The notes under the pieces are model-generated. The model did not search any database. It saw nothing but the letters and a program-made list of their open reading frames with translations, and was not told the origin of the DNA. Source: DAOTXS01 sp034433515 (GTDB lineage: Bacteria > Chloroflexota > Anaerolineae > UBA4142). From it: a stretch of DNA of 64,000 nt. The stretch's first letter is position 1. The number at the start of each line of letters is the position of its first letter. The stretch is taken from positions 34,392-98,391 of the forward strand of contig DAOUAL010000019.1 of assembly GCA_034433515.1 (NCBI GenBank), written 5' to 3'. Positions 23,197 through 32,291 of this stretch are shown piece by piece. A program made the translations under genes and the position numbers.

Positions 23197-24768
23197 TTTG
23201 CGATTTAATCTCTCGTAGATTTTCTTGTTCTGCTTGTAAATGTTCACAAACTCGGCGAACAGTTTGTCGTAGAGTGCACGATTTGCCGGGTTCGGTTGGT
23301 ACTCGCGCTGGATGTGCACGTGCTTGCCCACTTGATCGAAGGAAATGTAGCCGAGTCCGACCGAGGCGATCAGCGCGGCACCGCGCGCGTTTGCCAGTAC
23401 CGGGTCTTGCACTTGGCGAATCGTGCGATTCAACACATCGGCGTGAATCTGGCACCACAGATTTGAATTTGCGCCGCCGCCCACCATATTGATTGGGTTC
23501 ATTGGTCTGCCGCAAAATTTTTCCACCGGGTCGAGTAGCCAACGCGTGTTGAATGCGACGCCTTCCATCATCGCACGCGCTAGATCGGCGCGGGTGTTGT
23601 GCAACGATAAATTGTAAAAGCCGGCGCGAATCCACGCATCGTCCACCGGCGCGCGTTCGCCAAAGAGCCAAGGTGTGTAGATGACACCGCGGCTGCCGGG
23701 CGGCGATTGTTCTGCAATTTGATTAAGAGCAGCGAAGAAATTATCCGGCGATTTTAAGGCGAACGCATCGTTGGGGAACAGGATATTGTCGCGCAACCAG
23801 GTGAGATTGCCGCCCGCCATCTCTTGCGTGGCGATGAGCAGGTAGCGATCCGGAATCGCGCACGGCACCGATGCCATCGAACTGAGCAAATCGGTTTTCT
23901 TGAACGGCAGGTGCGTGGCAATCCACGACGAGGTGCCGATGTAGAGATGTGCGGCATAGTTTTCGACCGCGCCGGAACCAATCGCCGCCGCTGGAATATC
24001 GAACGCGCCGGCAACCACTTGGACATCGCGTGATAATCCCAGTTCGTCAGCCGCGCGCGGCAAAATTTTTCCAAGCACATCCATACTGCGCACAATGTCC
24101 GGAAATTTTTCGCGTTCGATTTGCGACCAGCGGATTAACTCGTCGTCGTACTGGATCAGCGCGGGATGGCGATTATCGGTTACCCAGCGAGCGACAACGG
24201 CATCGGCGGTTGTTACAAATTTGCCGGTGAGACGAAAATCAATGTAATCAACGACGTCGAGGAATTTGTGCGTGGCGCGGTAAACGTCGGGGTGTTCGTG
24301 CTTGATGTAAAGTTGGTGACCAAAACCATCTTTGCCGGAAAGAAAGGGGACGCCGCCGGTGCGTTGAATCCATTTGAAAAGTTTGAGCGGGTTGTACCCG
24401 GCAAGCGGTCCGCCGGCGATTTGGCGCGTGTACTCGGCGCCGCGCGTATCGAGCCAGGACATCGCACGCATCAGACAATTGCCGTCGCGGTCAACGGGGA
24501 CGGTACTCGCGCCGGGCGTACTCGCGCACACGGCAACGATTTTTTCGCGCGGCACGAGATTTTTCGCCAGCAAGCGTTGCGTCGCGATGACGATTTTGTT
24601 CCACCAATCGTGCGCGTCTTGCTCCGCGCCGCCATTCGGCAAAAGATAGAGCGGAATCGGTTCGCTCTCCCAGCCGCATGCTTCACCATAGATCGAAAAG
24701 AGTCCGACTTTGGCGCTGGAGGTGCCTAAATCAATTGCGAGAACATACTGGTCGGTGTGGCTCGTCAT
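23188..24768 (-). CDS. FGGY-family carbohydrate kinase
   Basis: The 526-residue protein has the phosphate-1 motif AIDLGTSSAKVGLFSI at the N-terminus, the FGGY substrate region and the adenosine motif NMVGGGANSNLWCQIHADVL, as in xylulokinase and related sugar kinases. It should phosphorylate a sugar or polyol; which one cannot be told. GGGAGG precedes ATG 24768. The C-terminal GS and stop lie in a hairpin repeat. The downstream neighbour is the S1P-lyase-like enzyme. Confidence 0.88.
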   Translation of the reverse strand: MTSHTDQYVLAIDLGTSSAKVGLFSIYGEACGWESEPIPLYLLPNGGAEQDAHDWWNKIVIATQRLLAKNLVPREKIVAVCASTPGASTVPVDRDGNCLMRAMSWLDTRGAEYTRQIAGGPLAGYNPLKLFKWIQRTGGVPFLSGKDGFGHQLYIKHEHPDVYRATHKFLDVVDYIDFRLTGKFVTTADAVVARWVTDNRHPALIQYDDELIRWSQIEREKFPDIVRSMDVLGKILPRAADELGLSRDVQVVAGAFDIPAAAIGSGAVENYAAHLYIGTSSWIATHLPFKKTDLLSSMASVPCAIPDRYLLIATQEMAGGNLTWLRDNILFPNDAFALKSPDNFFAALNQIAEQSPPGSRGVIYTPWLFGERAPVDDAWIRAGFYNLSLHNTRADLARAMMEGVAFNTRWLLDPVEKFCGRPMNPINMVGGGANSNLWCQIHADVLNRTIRQVQDPVLANARGAALIASVGLGYISFDQVGKHVHIQREYQPNPANRALYDKLFAEFVNIYKQNKKIYERLNRKGS

Positions 24769-24842
24769 TGTGCCTCCCACGTGCAGACCGCCGACGGCGG
24801 ACAAATGCATTGCAAATACACGTTTGACTATTCGAGCAGGAT

Positions 24843-24886
24843 GAGAGATTGCTTCGCCGCTTTGCGGCTCGCAATGACAATCGGCG
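24843..24886. repeat. GAGATTGCTTCGC-type dispersed repeat
   Basis: GAGATTGCTTCGCCGCTTTG followed by CGGCTCGCAATGACA is the familiar dispersed element also present, in a longer version, at 28424-28505. It lies between ychF and the kinase gene. Confidence 0.6.
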
Positions 24887-24892
24887 GTCGTT

Positions 24893-25987
24893 TTACGACA
24901 CGTTGAATCGAATGGACAAAATATCTCCGTCTTTGACGATGTACTCTTTCCCTTCCAAGCGCAACAGCCCGCGTTGGCGCGCCTGTGCCATTCCACCGCA
25001 CGCGATCAGATCAGCGTACGCAATCACTTCGGCGCGAATGAATCCGCGTGCGAGATCGGTATGAATCACGCCGGCTGCATCTACCGCTGTTGCACCGACC
25101 GGAATCGTCCACGCGCGCACCTCGTCCTCGCCGACCGTGAAGAACGCTTGCAAGCCGAGCAACGCGTACGACAAGCGAATCATTTTGGCGAGTCCCGGTT
25201 CATCAATGCCGTAATGTCCCAAAAATTCGCGCGCTTCCTCCGGCGACATTTGCGCAAGTTCCATTTCGAGTTTGCCTTGCAGAGTAACGAGAATCGTTTG
25301 CTTGTGATTGTACCGCACAAGTTCGCGCGCATCTGGTACTGCGCGGTCGCCGGTGTTGAGGACGACGAGTTGTGGTTTGTGCGTAACGACGGCGAGGTTC
25401 TTGACGATTTTCAAGGCATCGGCGCTGAGATCAAGGTCGCGCAAAGGTTGACCGTTTTCAAGTTGTGGCTTGAAGCGTTGGAGCAACGCTTGTTCTTTTG
25501 CCATCGCCTCGCGTTCAGCCGGTGTGCCGCCGCGCTTGGCGAGTTGCGTGGCAATGCGTTCGAGCCGGCGTTCGGTCATTGCAAGATCGGAGAGGATTAA
25601 TTCGGTGTCGAGGATTTCGAGATCGCGTTGTGGATCAACCGTCTCTTCGATGTGTGGTACGGTTTCGTCTTCAAAGGCGCGAACGACGTGGAGGAGCGCA
25701 TCGCTTTGCACCAGTTGATTGAGCAGTGTGCCATCCAGGCCGCCTTTTTCGCCGATGCCGCGCGCGAGCCCGGCGATGTCGTTGTACTGCACTTGGGCGC
25801 GCGTCGTCTTGCGCGGGTTGAACATTTTCGAGAGTGTGTCCACGCGTGGGTCGGGTACATCAACCATCGCGGTGTGCACTTCTAATTTGCCGGACGAGTA
25901 TGCCGCCGTTTCGATTTGTCCGCGCGTGAGCGCGTTGAAAATAGTGGTCTTGCTAGAATTGGGAAGTCCGATGATGCCGATTTGCAT
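24893..25987 (-). CDS. ychF: YchF/Ola1-type ATPase with altered P-loop
   Basis: YchF proteins are ATPases of the Obg group that bind ribosomes and respond to stress. The 364-residue length, the DIAGLARGIGEKGGLDG switch region, the helical arm and the C-terminal TGS domain (YIVKDGDILSIRF) are standard. The P-loop reads GLPNSSKTT, so the usual Gly before the Lys (GLPNVGKST) is Ser. The ATP-specifying segment reads VLNTGD rather than NxxE. I start at ATG 25987; the frame upstream of this has no RBS. Confidence 0.88.
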   Translation of the reverse strand: MQIGIIGLPNSSKTTIFNALTRGQIETAAYSSGKLEVHTAMVDVPDPRVDTLSKMFNPRKTTRAQVQYNDIAGLARGIGEKGGLDGTLLNQLVQSDALLHVVRAFEDETVPHIEETVDPQRDLEILDTELILSDLAMTERRLERIATQLAKRGGTPAEREAMAKEQALLQRFKPQLENGQPLRDLDLSADALKIVKNLAVVTHKPQLVVLNTGDRAVPDARELVRYNHKQTILVTLQGKLEMELAQMSPEEAREFLGHYGIDEPGLAKMIRLSYALLGLQAFFTVGEDEVRAWTIPVGATAVDAAGVIHTDLARGFIRAEVIAYADLIACGGMAQARQRGLLRLEGKEYIVKDGDILSIRFNVS

Positions 25988-26179
25988 AGCACGGAGTATA
26001 CAACGCATCCCCAAACCTGGCAAGGATAAACAGTGAGTATTCAACTCGTTTGGGGATACGTTGTAAGCACGGGTGAGGGGAAAATAAAAATTGGACGCGG
26101 ACGAACGCAGACGAACGCGGAAGAAAAGATAAATCCGCAAGCGTGCCTCCGCAGGCTAGAACCAGTCGGCTTGAAATTC

Positions 26180-26200
26180 AAACCCGCTTTGCGGGTTTTG
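26180..26200 (-). terminator. Terminator hairpin after the PlsY-like gene
   Basis: AAACCCGC and GCGGGTTT form an 8-bp stem with a 3-base loop and T-rich flanks on both strands. It lies 27 bases beyond the stop of the minus-strand acyltransferase-like gene. Between it and ychF is an ACGCGGACGAACGCAG-type repeat (26093-26130). Confidence 0.6.
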
Positions 26201-26226
26201 GCAACGCGCCGATGAACTAAACCACT

Positions 26227-26826
26227 CTAATGCAACCGATGCGTCCGGCGTGCCAGAATGCTGGGAACGCGGCTCCCTTGTTGCATCCATTTACGGATGC
26301 CAATCAAAGGCAAAAGGGCGATGGTGTACACAATCAACTCGGATGATTGATGCGACCACCATTCCAACATTGGGAGCGAACCAAAGCCAATCGCGCAAGC
26401 CAGGTCCCAGTTGCGCAAGACGAGCAACATGACGGCGATGATCAGAATTGCGGCAAGGGTTTGCACTGGCATTAGCGCAAAGAAAACACCAACCGTCGTT
26501 GCCATACCTTGTCCGCCATTCAAATGCAAAAAGATTGACCAGTTATGTCCTGCAATCACTGCCACGCCCACCCAGAGCAACGCGAGATCAGAGATTCCGA
26601 ATGCCTGTGCCAAGAAGATTGCCGCCATTCCTTTGCCAACGTCGAGGAGCGTAACGAGGATGCCGGCAAGCGGGCTGACCTGATGAAAAACATTTTTGCC
26701 GCCGGGATTGCCGTCGCCCAAGGTGCGAATGTCCACATGGCGCAGATGATAGGTCATGAGATAAGCAAACGGAATCGAGCCGATGAGGTAAGCGAGGCAA
26801 AGCATGCAAATGACTAACCCTGACAT
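26227..26826 (-). CDS. PlsY-like glycerol-3-phosphate acyltransferase family protein
   Basis: PlsY transfers acyl groups from acyl-phosphate to glycerol-3-phosphate in the membrane. The 199-residue protein has several hydrophobic segments and the family motifs GSIPFAYLM, GDGNPGGKN and GHNWSIFLHLNGGQGMATT. Two conserved positions differ from typical PlsY: GxGNxGxTN ends KN, and GGKG reads GGQG, so it may be a divergent paralogue. AGGAGGTG precedes ATG 26826. A MITE-like element lies 26 bases upstream of the start. Confidence 0.82.
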   Translation of the reverse strand: MSGLVICMLCLAYLIGSIPFAYLMTYHLRHVDIRTLGDGNPGGKNVFHQVSPLAGILVTLLDVGKGMAAIFLAQAFGISDLALLWVGVAVIAGHNWSIFLHLNGGQGMATTVGVFFALMPVQTLAAILIIAVMLLVLRNWDLACAIGFGSLPMLEWWSHQSSELIVYTIALLPLIGIRKWMQQGSRVPSILARRTHRLH

Positions 26827-26851
26827 AGTGCACCTCCTTAACGATCTATTC

Positions 26852-26960
26852 CTAGTGCAACAACATGAGATAGTTGCATACCAGACCGATGGAAAAATGG
26901 TTACCGAAACGGCCAAGTATCAAGTTTCCACTACGCACTTTCATGTTGGTGCACTACTAG
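26852..26960. mobile_element. MITE-like element, copy A
   Basis: A 109-bp element bounded by CTAG has terminal inverted repeats TGCAACAACATGA(A) and its complement TTTCATGTTGGTGCA. Copies B (51421-51521) and C (60112-60220) share ends and interior (TAGTTGCATACCAGAC). It has no coding capacity. It abuts a decayed transposase gene on its right and lies in the upstream region of the PlsY-like gene on its left. Confidence 0.85.
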
Positions 26961-26984
26961 CCATAATTAAATCATCGGCTTGGC

Positions 26985-27490
26985 TTCTCGTCAAGCAGCA
27001 CGAGTGACTGTTCACCGATGGGTGAAAATACTTGCCGCAGATAAAATCAGGTATCTCATTGAGGAGTTGTCTGATGCATTTGAATCTGCGGCTGCGTAAC
27101 TTCGCTGGGTCAGTGCAGAACTGGTTGTCACCGACGATGCCGAGAGCTTGACGGTTGCCGATAATTTAGATGTACACCAGCCAATCGGTTGTGCGCACGT
27201 CAACTGCAATGTGTCTGATGGGCGCACGTGGTGAAAAAGCGTTGGAACCGTTTGACCCGCTTTCGCACCCTTGCCTGACCAATAAGAATGCGCGTCCACT
27301 GAGCGGCTGGACTAGCCACGATGGCACGAACAATGCGACGGAACAGATTATTGGGCAACGCGTTAAGGAACGCTATCGCGCCCGGCGCGGCTACAAGCGC
27401 GATGCCTCCATTTTGAACGTCAGCCGTTTGAGGGGCTGGCTTGGCATGAAAGGGCACGAAAACGAATTAAGCGTACTGGGCGCAAATTGA
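26985..27490 (+). pseudogene. Transposase remnant (DDE type)
   Basis: Pieces in changing frames include an HTH-like segment (QAARVTVHRWVKILAADKIR), a catalytic-core fragment (ELVVTDDAESLTVADN, then GCAHVNCNV) and an intact C-terminal piece (TNNATEQIIGQRVKERYRAR, then YKRDASILNVSRLRGWLGMK). Stops at several points and loss of the central part show that it is dead. It resembles transposases common in Chloroflexota genomes. A 58-bp part (27258-27315) recurs at 60058-60115 with two differences. Confidence 0.75.
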
Positions 27491-27545
27491 AAGCGTCGCC
27501 AGAAATCTAAAGTTGTTTCGCCCAATTCCGAACGGTCACTAACTT

Positions 27546-28376
27546 TCATTGCAAAACATGCGTTGGCTGCCGGAGGATGCCCCACACCCACTGGTACATC
27601 GCGTACAACTCCCACGCAAACGGGATGTAGCCGCCATAGCCGAGCAGCGGCATCTCGAAGATTTTGGCAACATCGAAAAAGGGGATGGTGTAGTACCACT
27701 TGGGCATCGCCCGAATATTCCACATCTCCCAGAACAAGCCACAGACCACGCCCGCCATCGCCAGCGTGCCGATGATGCGCCAATCGCCGCGCGCTGCCTG
27801 CTCAATCAGCGACGTGCGCCCGCGCATCAAGTTGAGTGCGTCCACAAAGAGAAAAAGCCATATCCACGTAAAGGGGAAAAAGTAACGTGGCAAGAACAAC
27901 ACGCCGGCAAATAATCCTACAGCGATGTACATCACGAGCCAAAGATGATGCGTTTGTACATTGATACGCCGCGCGCACTGAAAACGCTTGATGAACGGAA
28001 AGGTTGCAATCAACTCGGCGGTCTCAAAGACTGCGGGGATGACCGTTGAAAAATCTATCGTGCCAACGATGAGCATTTCCCAAAACGATGGATCGTGCGT
28101 GCCAAGATAATGCCAGTTGAGCAAAAAATAATTGTGGAATTCAAAAATCCACCACACCGGCGCACTCAACAAAAACAGCGCAATGAACTCACGCGGATGA
28201 CGTGTGAGCAACGAGGTGCCTTTGCGCCACGCGACCAACGCGTCTACCGTGAGAATATACCCCAGCCACAGGGGAAAGAAGGAATACTCGCCCAGGACAC
28301 CCAGATGCATCCACGACGCCGTCCAGAAAACGGCGATCAGCACGAGACCGATAAGCAGGCGCAGTTTGAATTTCAA
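27546..28376 (-). CDS. Polytopic membrane protein of unknown function
   Basis: The 276-residue product has about eight or nine hydrophobic segments rich in Trp and aromatic residues (FFPLWLGYILTVDALVAWRK; APVWWIFEFHNYFLLNWHYL; FTWIWLFLFVDALNLM; WEMWNIRAMPKWYY). The repeated motif FxxxDALxxxRxGTSL appears in both halves, suggesting an internal duplication. I do not recognise the family. It is separated from neighbours by the dead transposase and a dispersed repeat. Confidence 0.7.
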   Translation of the reverse strand: MKFKLRLLIGLVLIAVFWTASWMHLGVLGEYSFFPLWLGYILTVDALVAWRKGTSLLTRHPREFIALFLLSAPVWWIFEFHNYFLLNWHYLGTHDPSFWEMLIVGTIDFSTVIPAVFETAELIATFPFIKRFQCARRINVQTHHLWLVMYIAVGLFAGVLFLPRYFFPFTWIWLFLFVDALNLMRGRTSLIEQAARGDWRIIGTLAMAGVVCGLFWEMWNIRAMPKWYYTIPFFDVAKIFEMPLLGYGGYIPFAWELYAMYQWVWGILRQPTHVLQ

Positions 28377-28423
28377 CGCAAGACCTCCAAACGGAAGACG
28401 AAGGACGGATGATCAAACCACAG

Positions 28424-28505
28424 TCATGGCATTGCGAGGAGGCAGTTGGCGCCGACAAGGCAATCTCGCAAAGCACTGGGATTGCTTCGCTCGCAATAAC
28501 AATGC
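28424..28505. repeat. Palindromic CATTGCGAGG...GCAATCTCG repeat
   Basis: The element contains CATTGCGAGGAGG, CAAGGCAATCTCGCAA and GGATTGCTTCGCTCGCAATA, inverted copies of one motif. It belongs with the shorter element at 24843-24886. The remaining spacer to 28607 holds only the promoter region of the next operon. Confidence 0.65.
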
Positions 28506-28607
28506 GGAAGTTATCCGTCCGAATTATAACACATCTAAATCGCTAGCCCATTCGCCAATTGTATGGTAAAATCATCACGCACTACGAAATACGTATCTCG
28601 AGGATTT

Positions 28608-29564
28608 ATGGTATCACTCACGATTGCAGACCTTCAAACCGTCGCAACCCAGATTCGTGAAAACATCGGCAAGGTAATCGTTGGCAAAAACGCTATCGTT
28701 GATCTTGCGCTTGTGGCACTCTTGTGCGAAGGGCACATTCTCTTTGAAGATGTTCCCGGCATCGGCAAGACGACGCTTGCCAAAGCCCTCGCACGCTCGC
28801 TCGGCTGTACGTTTCGTCGCATTCAATTCACGCCCGATCTCTTGCCCAGCGATATAACCGGCTTGAACGTGTACAACCAAAAGACCCAAGAGTTCGAATA
28901 CCGCGCGGGACCATTGATGGCGCAAATTATTCTCGCCGATGAAATCAATCGCGCCACGCCACGCACTCAATCGGCGTTGCTGGAAGCGATGCAAGAACGC
29001 CAAATCACAGTGGACGGTGTAACGAAACACTTACCCCGTCCGTTCCTCGTCCTCGCCACGCAAAATCCTATCGAATTGGAAGGGACATTTCCGCTGCCCG
29101 AAGCCCAAGTGGATCGCTTTTTCCTCAAACTCAAATTGGGGTACCCCACCGAAGAAGAAGAAAATGCGATTCTGCTTCGCTTTGAGCGTGACGAGCCGCT
29201 GGAACATTTGCACGCCGTTGTGTCAGCGGAGGCGATTCTGGAAATGCAACGCCTTGTGCGCACCGTGCGCGTCGAAGAATCGGTGCGCGAGTACATCGTA
29301 GCGATTGTGCGTGCGACCCGCGCGCATGCTTCGGTGGAATTGGGAGCCAGTCCGCGCGGATCGTTGTATCTCTATCACGCCGCGCAAGCCTATGCCGCGT
29401 TGCAGGGTCGTGATTTCGTTTTGCCGGACGATGTGAAATATCTTGCGCCGTTCGTACTCACCCATCGCCTCATCATCAGTGCGCAAACCCGGCTACGCGG
29501 ACGTGATGCAGAGCAAATCGTCAAAGAAGTAATTGATTCGGTGCCGGTGCCGATAGAGCAGTAA
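28608..29564 (+). CDS. MoxR-family AAA+ ATPase
   Basis: MoxR ATPases act as chaperones that activate partner proteins, often with DUF58/VWA proteins encoded nearby, as here. Walker A VPGIGKTTLAKALA (residues ~45-58), Walker B ILADEINRATPRTQSALLEAM, sensor 1 ATQNPIELEGTFPLPEAQ and sensor 2 GASPRGSLYLYHAAQA are all present. I start at ATG 28608 behind GAGGA; an in-frame ATG at 28563 lacks an RBS. Confidence 0.94.
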   Translation: MVSLTIADLQTVATQIRENIGKVIVGKNAIVDLALVALLCEGHILFEDVPGIGKTTLAKALARSLGCTFRRIQFTPDLLPSDITGLNVYNQKTQEFEYRAGPLMAQIILADEINRATPRTQSALLEAMQERQITVDGVTKHLPRPFLVLATQNPIELEGTFPLPEAQVDRFFLKLKLGYPTEEEENAILLRFERDEPLEHLHAVVSAEAILEMQRLVRTVRVEESVREYIVAIVRATRAHASVELGASPRGSLYLYHAAQAYAALQGRDFVLPDDVKYLAPFVLTHRLIISAQTRLRGRDAEQIVKEVIDSVPVPIEQ

Positions 29565-29623
29565 ACAGTCAACTAGCGCCTAGCGACTAGCGCCTAGCGA
29601 CTATTGACTATTGACTATTGACT
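29565..29623 (+). repeat. Short tandem repeats between moxR and the DUF58 gene
   Basis: CTAGCG(A)C(C) units are followed by four copies of the heptamer GACTATT/TGACTAT ending at the ATG of the next gene, so the array supplies the start codon. No Shine-Dalgarno is visible, which suggests weak or coupled initiation. Confidence 0.7.
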
Positions 29624-30817
29624 ATGTTTAACGAATCCTGGCTTCGTTTTGCCGCGTTGATGATTCTGCTGGGTGCGGCCGTGCAATCCAGTTCACTGCT
29701 GGTGCTCGCCGCACTGTTGCTGGTCGTCATCCCAGTCGCATGGGCGTGGAATCGCCTCGCGCTTTATCGGGTGAGTTACGAACGTCACTTGAGCGAGTCC
29801 CGCGTCTTTGTCGGCGAGACGGTTGACTTGAGCGTGCGCATCAACAATCGAAAAATTTTGCCCCTGGCGTGGATTACCGTTGATGATCGTTTTCCGCAAA
29901 CGCTTGCGCCGGAAAACAAACCGCTCGCGCCATCGCATATCCCTTTAACCGCTTATTTGACTCATCGCGCCGCGCTGGGCGGCAACGAACGCGCGCGCTG
30001 GAATTATCGTCTTCCGTGCAAGCAACGTGGTTTTTACACCTTGGGTCCCGCGCGGATAAAATCCGGCGATTTGTTCGGACTCTTTGAACGTGAATGGCTC
30101 AGCCCGCACACGGATCGCTTGATCGTTTATCCGCGCGTGATGACGATGGAAGATTGGAATTTGCCGCCCAAAGACCCGTTGGGGGAAACCCAAGCACGCC
30201 TCCCCATCTTTGAAGACGCCACACGCCCACGCGGCATCCGCGATTATCGTCCCGATGATGCACCCAAACACATTCATTGGCGCGCCACCGCACGACGCGG
30301 TGAACTCCAAGTCAAAGTGTACGATCCCACGATGGCGTACCAATGGGCTTTGTTTGTCAACGTTGCTACGTTTGAACACGCGTGGCAAGGCACCGATCCA
30401 GAATTGCTCGAACAGGTCATCAGTCTTGCCGCCTCAATTGCGTACTTTGCCGCCGATCAAAAATATTCGATTGGGTTGATTGCGAACGGCACCTGGCCCG
30501 AATCCGATCAGCGATTAAAGATTCTGCCCAGCCGCGATCCGAATCATTTGCGCCACATCTTGGAAGCCCTCGCCGCGATTACGTCGTTCGTGACCACACC
30601 GATCGAAGTGTTGCTCCGTCAAGAAAGTGCTCACTTGGCGTGGGGTGCGACCTTCGTCGTGATCACCGGCATCATCACCAATTCATTGCTCGCAGAAATG
30701 TTGCGGTTGCGTCGTGTGGGGCGAAAACTTGCGCTGATTTCTTTGGATGAAAATCAAGAGTTGGATGAGAGCGAACTAGAAGGAATCACAATCCGAAACG
30801 TAAAGCGTAAAATGTAA
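29624..30817 (+). CDS. DUF58 domain protein
   Basis: Two hydrophobic segments at the N-terminus (residues ~9-45) are followed by an exposed beta-rich region and the DUF58 signature GIRDYRPDDAPKHIHWRATARRGELQVKVYD near 200-230. The C-terminal part has a VWA-like character. Such proteins are partners of MoxR. The last residues (RNVKRKM) are encoded by a CGTAAA repeat whose inverted copy fills the gap to the next gene. Confidence 0.88.
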   Translation: MFNESWLRFAALMILLGAAVQSSSLLVLAALLLVVIPVAWAWNRLALYRVSYERHLSESRVFVGETVDLSVRINNRKILPLAWITVDDRFPQTLAPENKPLAPSHIPLTAYLTHRAALGGNERARWNYRLPCKQRGFYTLGPARIKSGDLFGLFEREWLSPHTDRLIVYPRVMTMEDWNLPPKDPLGETQARLPIFEDATRPRGIRDYRPDDAPKHIHWRATARRGELQVKVYDPTMAYQWALFVNVATFEHAWQGTDPELLEQVISLAASIAYFAADQKYSIGLIANGTWPESDQRLKILPSRDPNHLRHILEALAAITSFVTTPIEVLLRQESAHLAWGATFVVITGIITNSLLAEMLRLRRVGRKLALISLDENQELDESELEGITIRNVKRKM

Positions 30818-30857
30818 AGACTACATTACGTTTCACGTTTTACGTTTTAGAACGACT

Positions 30858-32291
30858 ATGCAACTTGGAACTTGGAACCTGAAACCGAATTTTCGCCGCG
30901 AACTCCGCATTGCGCTCCTCGCCGCGATGGAAACGTGCTGGGTCTTTGCAGTCGTGGTCTTTTTTGCCGAGATCGCCAACGCGCCGCGCCCGCTGACCCC
31001 CGTGCCGTTCTTTTTGACCTACTGGCTGGCGATGATCGTGGGGCGTCTCTTGCCGCAATCCCGGCAACGCTGGATTGTTTTGCAAAGTCTCGCCATCCTG
31101 ATTGCGCTGGGCGCCTTGCTTGCCGTTGCGCGCGCCGAGTTGTATCCCCAACTCGATTGGTTTGACCTCTCGTGGTTGCCTCGCTTGCTCCTCACGATCC
31201 TTTCGTTGGCGCACGGCATTGTGGTCGAACACATCGTTGGCATCGGCACATTGTACGTTTTCATTCGCGGCTTGAGGTTGGCACAACGACCGCTGACACT
31301 CTGGTTTGTCGGCTTGCAATTTCGAATTGGCATCGTCGTCTTTTTTACCTTGCTTCTGGTCGCTGGTATGACACGCACCCTGAGCCCTTTGGCGTTGCCA
31401 CAGTACGACGCCGCGCCGTGGATCTTTGTCTATTTCTTTATCGCTTTGCTTGCCATCGCGCTCGCCCGCATCGAAGAAATGACAAGCGATATTCATTACA
31501 CGCCGCGTTGGGCAGTCACATTGCTCGGTTCGGTCGCACTCGTACTTTTCTTGGGGCTAGGTATGCTCCAGTTCCTCAGGGTGGATGTGGTGCGCACGAT
31601 GATGCTCATCTTTGTACCGATCGTGTGGTTGTTTGGCATCCTCATCACCTTGTTGGCAATTCCGTTGGGCTATCTCCTGAATCAACTGGTCGAGATTTTC
31701 AAGCCGGTGTTCAACGCCATCAATCAATTGATTGATGCGATGCAACCGGTGTTGAATACAGAAAGCATCCGCCCCCGCGTTGAGGCATTCACCGCGTTTC
31801 CGTGGACAACCTTGATCCAACCCATCATCAGCGTGGCGATTGTGTTGGTCGTTTTAGAACTCATCCGGCGTGCACTCAATCGCCGGATGCAACGCATCGA
31901 AACCGAACAATACATCCGTGAATCGCTCGGCGATGAGGAGGTATTGGCTACTGCGCAACGCAAGTCAACGCAAAGAAAAAAACCGGCACAATCGCGCGCG
32001 CACCAGATCGCCGCCGAATCCATTCGCCGAATCTATGCCGCATTGGTTGCCCATGCCGCCCACGCCGGCATCGTGCGTCGCATCGCCGAAACGCCGTACG
32101 AATTTGAACCGCGTTTGCAACAACAATGGCAGGAACACGCTGACGACATTCGTACGATCACCGAGGCATACGTGGCGGTGCATTATGCGGAGCAAACCGC
32201 AACAGCCGCTCAAGTGAAAACGGTACGGGATGCCTGGGAGCGCATTCAGAAAAATGTAAAGAATAAACCGACGTTCGGAGTATTGCCATGA
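30858..32291 (+). CDS. Membrane protein with C-terminal DUF4129
   Basis: About nine hydrophobic segments fill residues 20-275 and one more lies near 335. The cytoplasmic tail (IRRIYAALVAHAAHAGIVRR, AETPYEFEPRL, ITEAYVAVHYAEQ) matches DUF4129, usually fused to or next to transglutaminase-like proteins in MoxR/DUF58 operons. The transglutaminase domain itself is absent here. The first ten residues (QLGTWNLKPN) come from an ACTTGGAACCTGAAAC repeat. Confidence 0.8.
   Translation: MQLGTWNLKPNFRRELRIALLAAMETCWVFAVVVFFAEIANAPRPLTPVPFFLTYWLAMIVGRLLPQSRQRWIVLQSLAILIALGALLAVARAELYPQLDWFDLSWLPRLLLTILSLAHGIVVEHIVGIGTLYVFIRGLRLAQRPLTLWFVGLQFRIGIVVFFTLLLVAGMTRTLSPLALPQYDAAPWIFVYFFIALLAIALARIEEMTSDIHYTPRWAVTLLGSVALVLFLGLGMLQFLRVDVVRTMMLIFVPIVWLFGILITLLAIPLGYLLNQLVEIFKPVFNAINQLIDAMQPVLNTESIRPRVEAFTAFPWTTLIQPIISVAIVLVVLELIRRALNRRMQRIETEQYIRESLGDEEVLATAQRKSTQRKKPAQSRAHQIAAESIRRIYAALVAHAAHAGIVRRIAETPYEFEPRLQQQWQEHADDIRTITEAYVAVHYAEQTATAAQVKTVRDAWERIQKNVKNKPTFGVLP

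Noticed and set aside
29565..29623. CRISPR or minisatellite locus
   Set aside because: Only four heptamer copies without spacers; it is a short tandem repeat. No CRISPR array was seen anywhere in the window.
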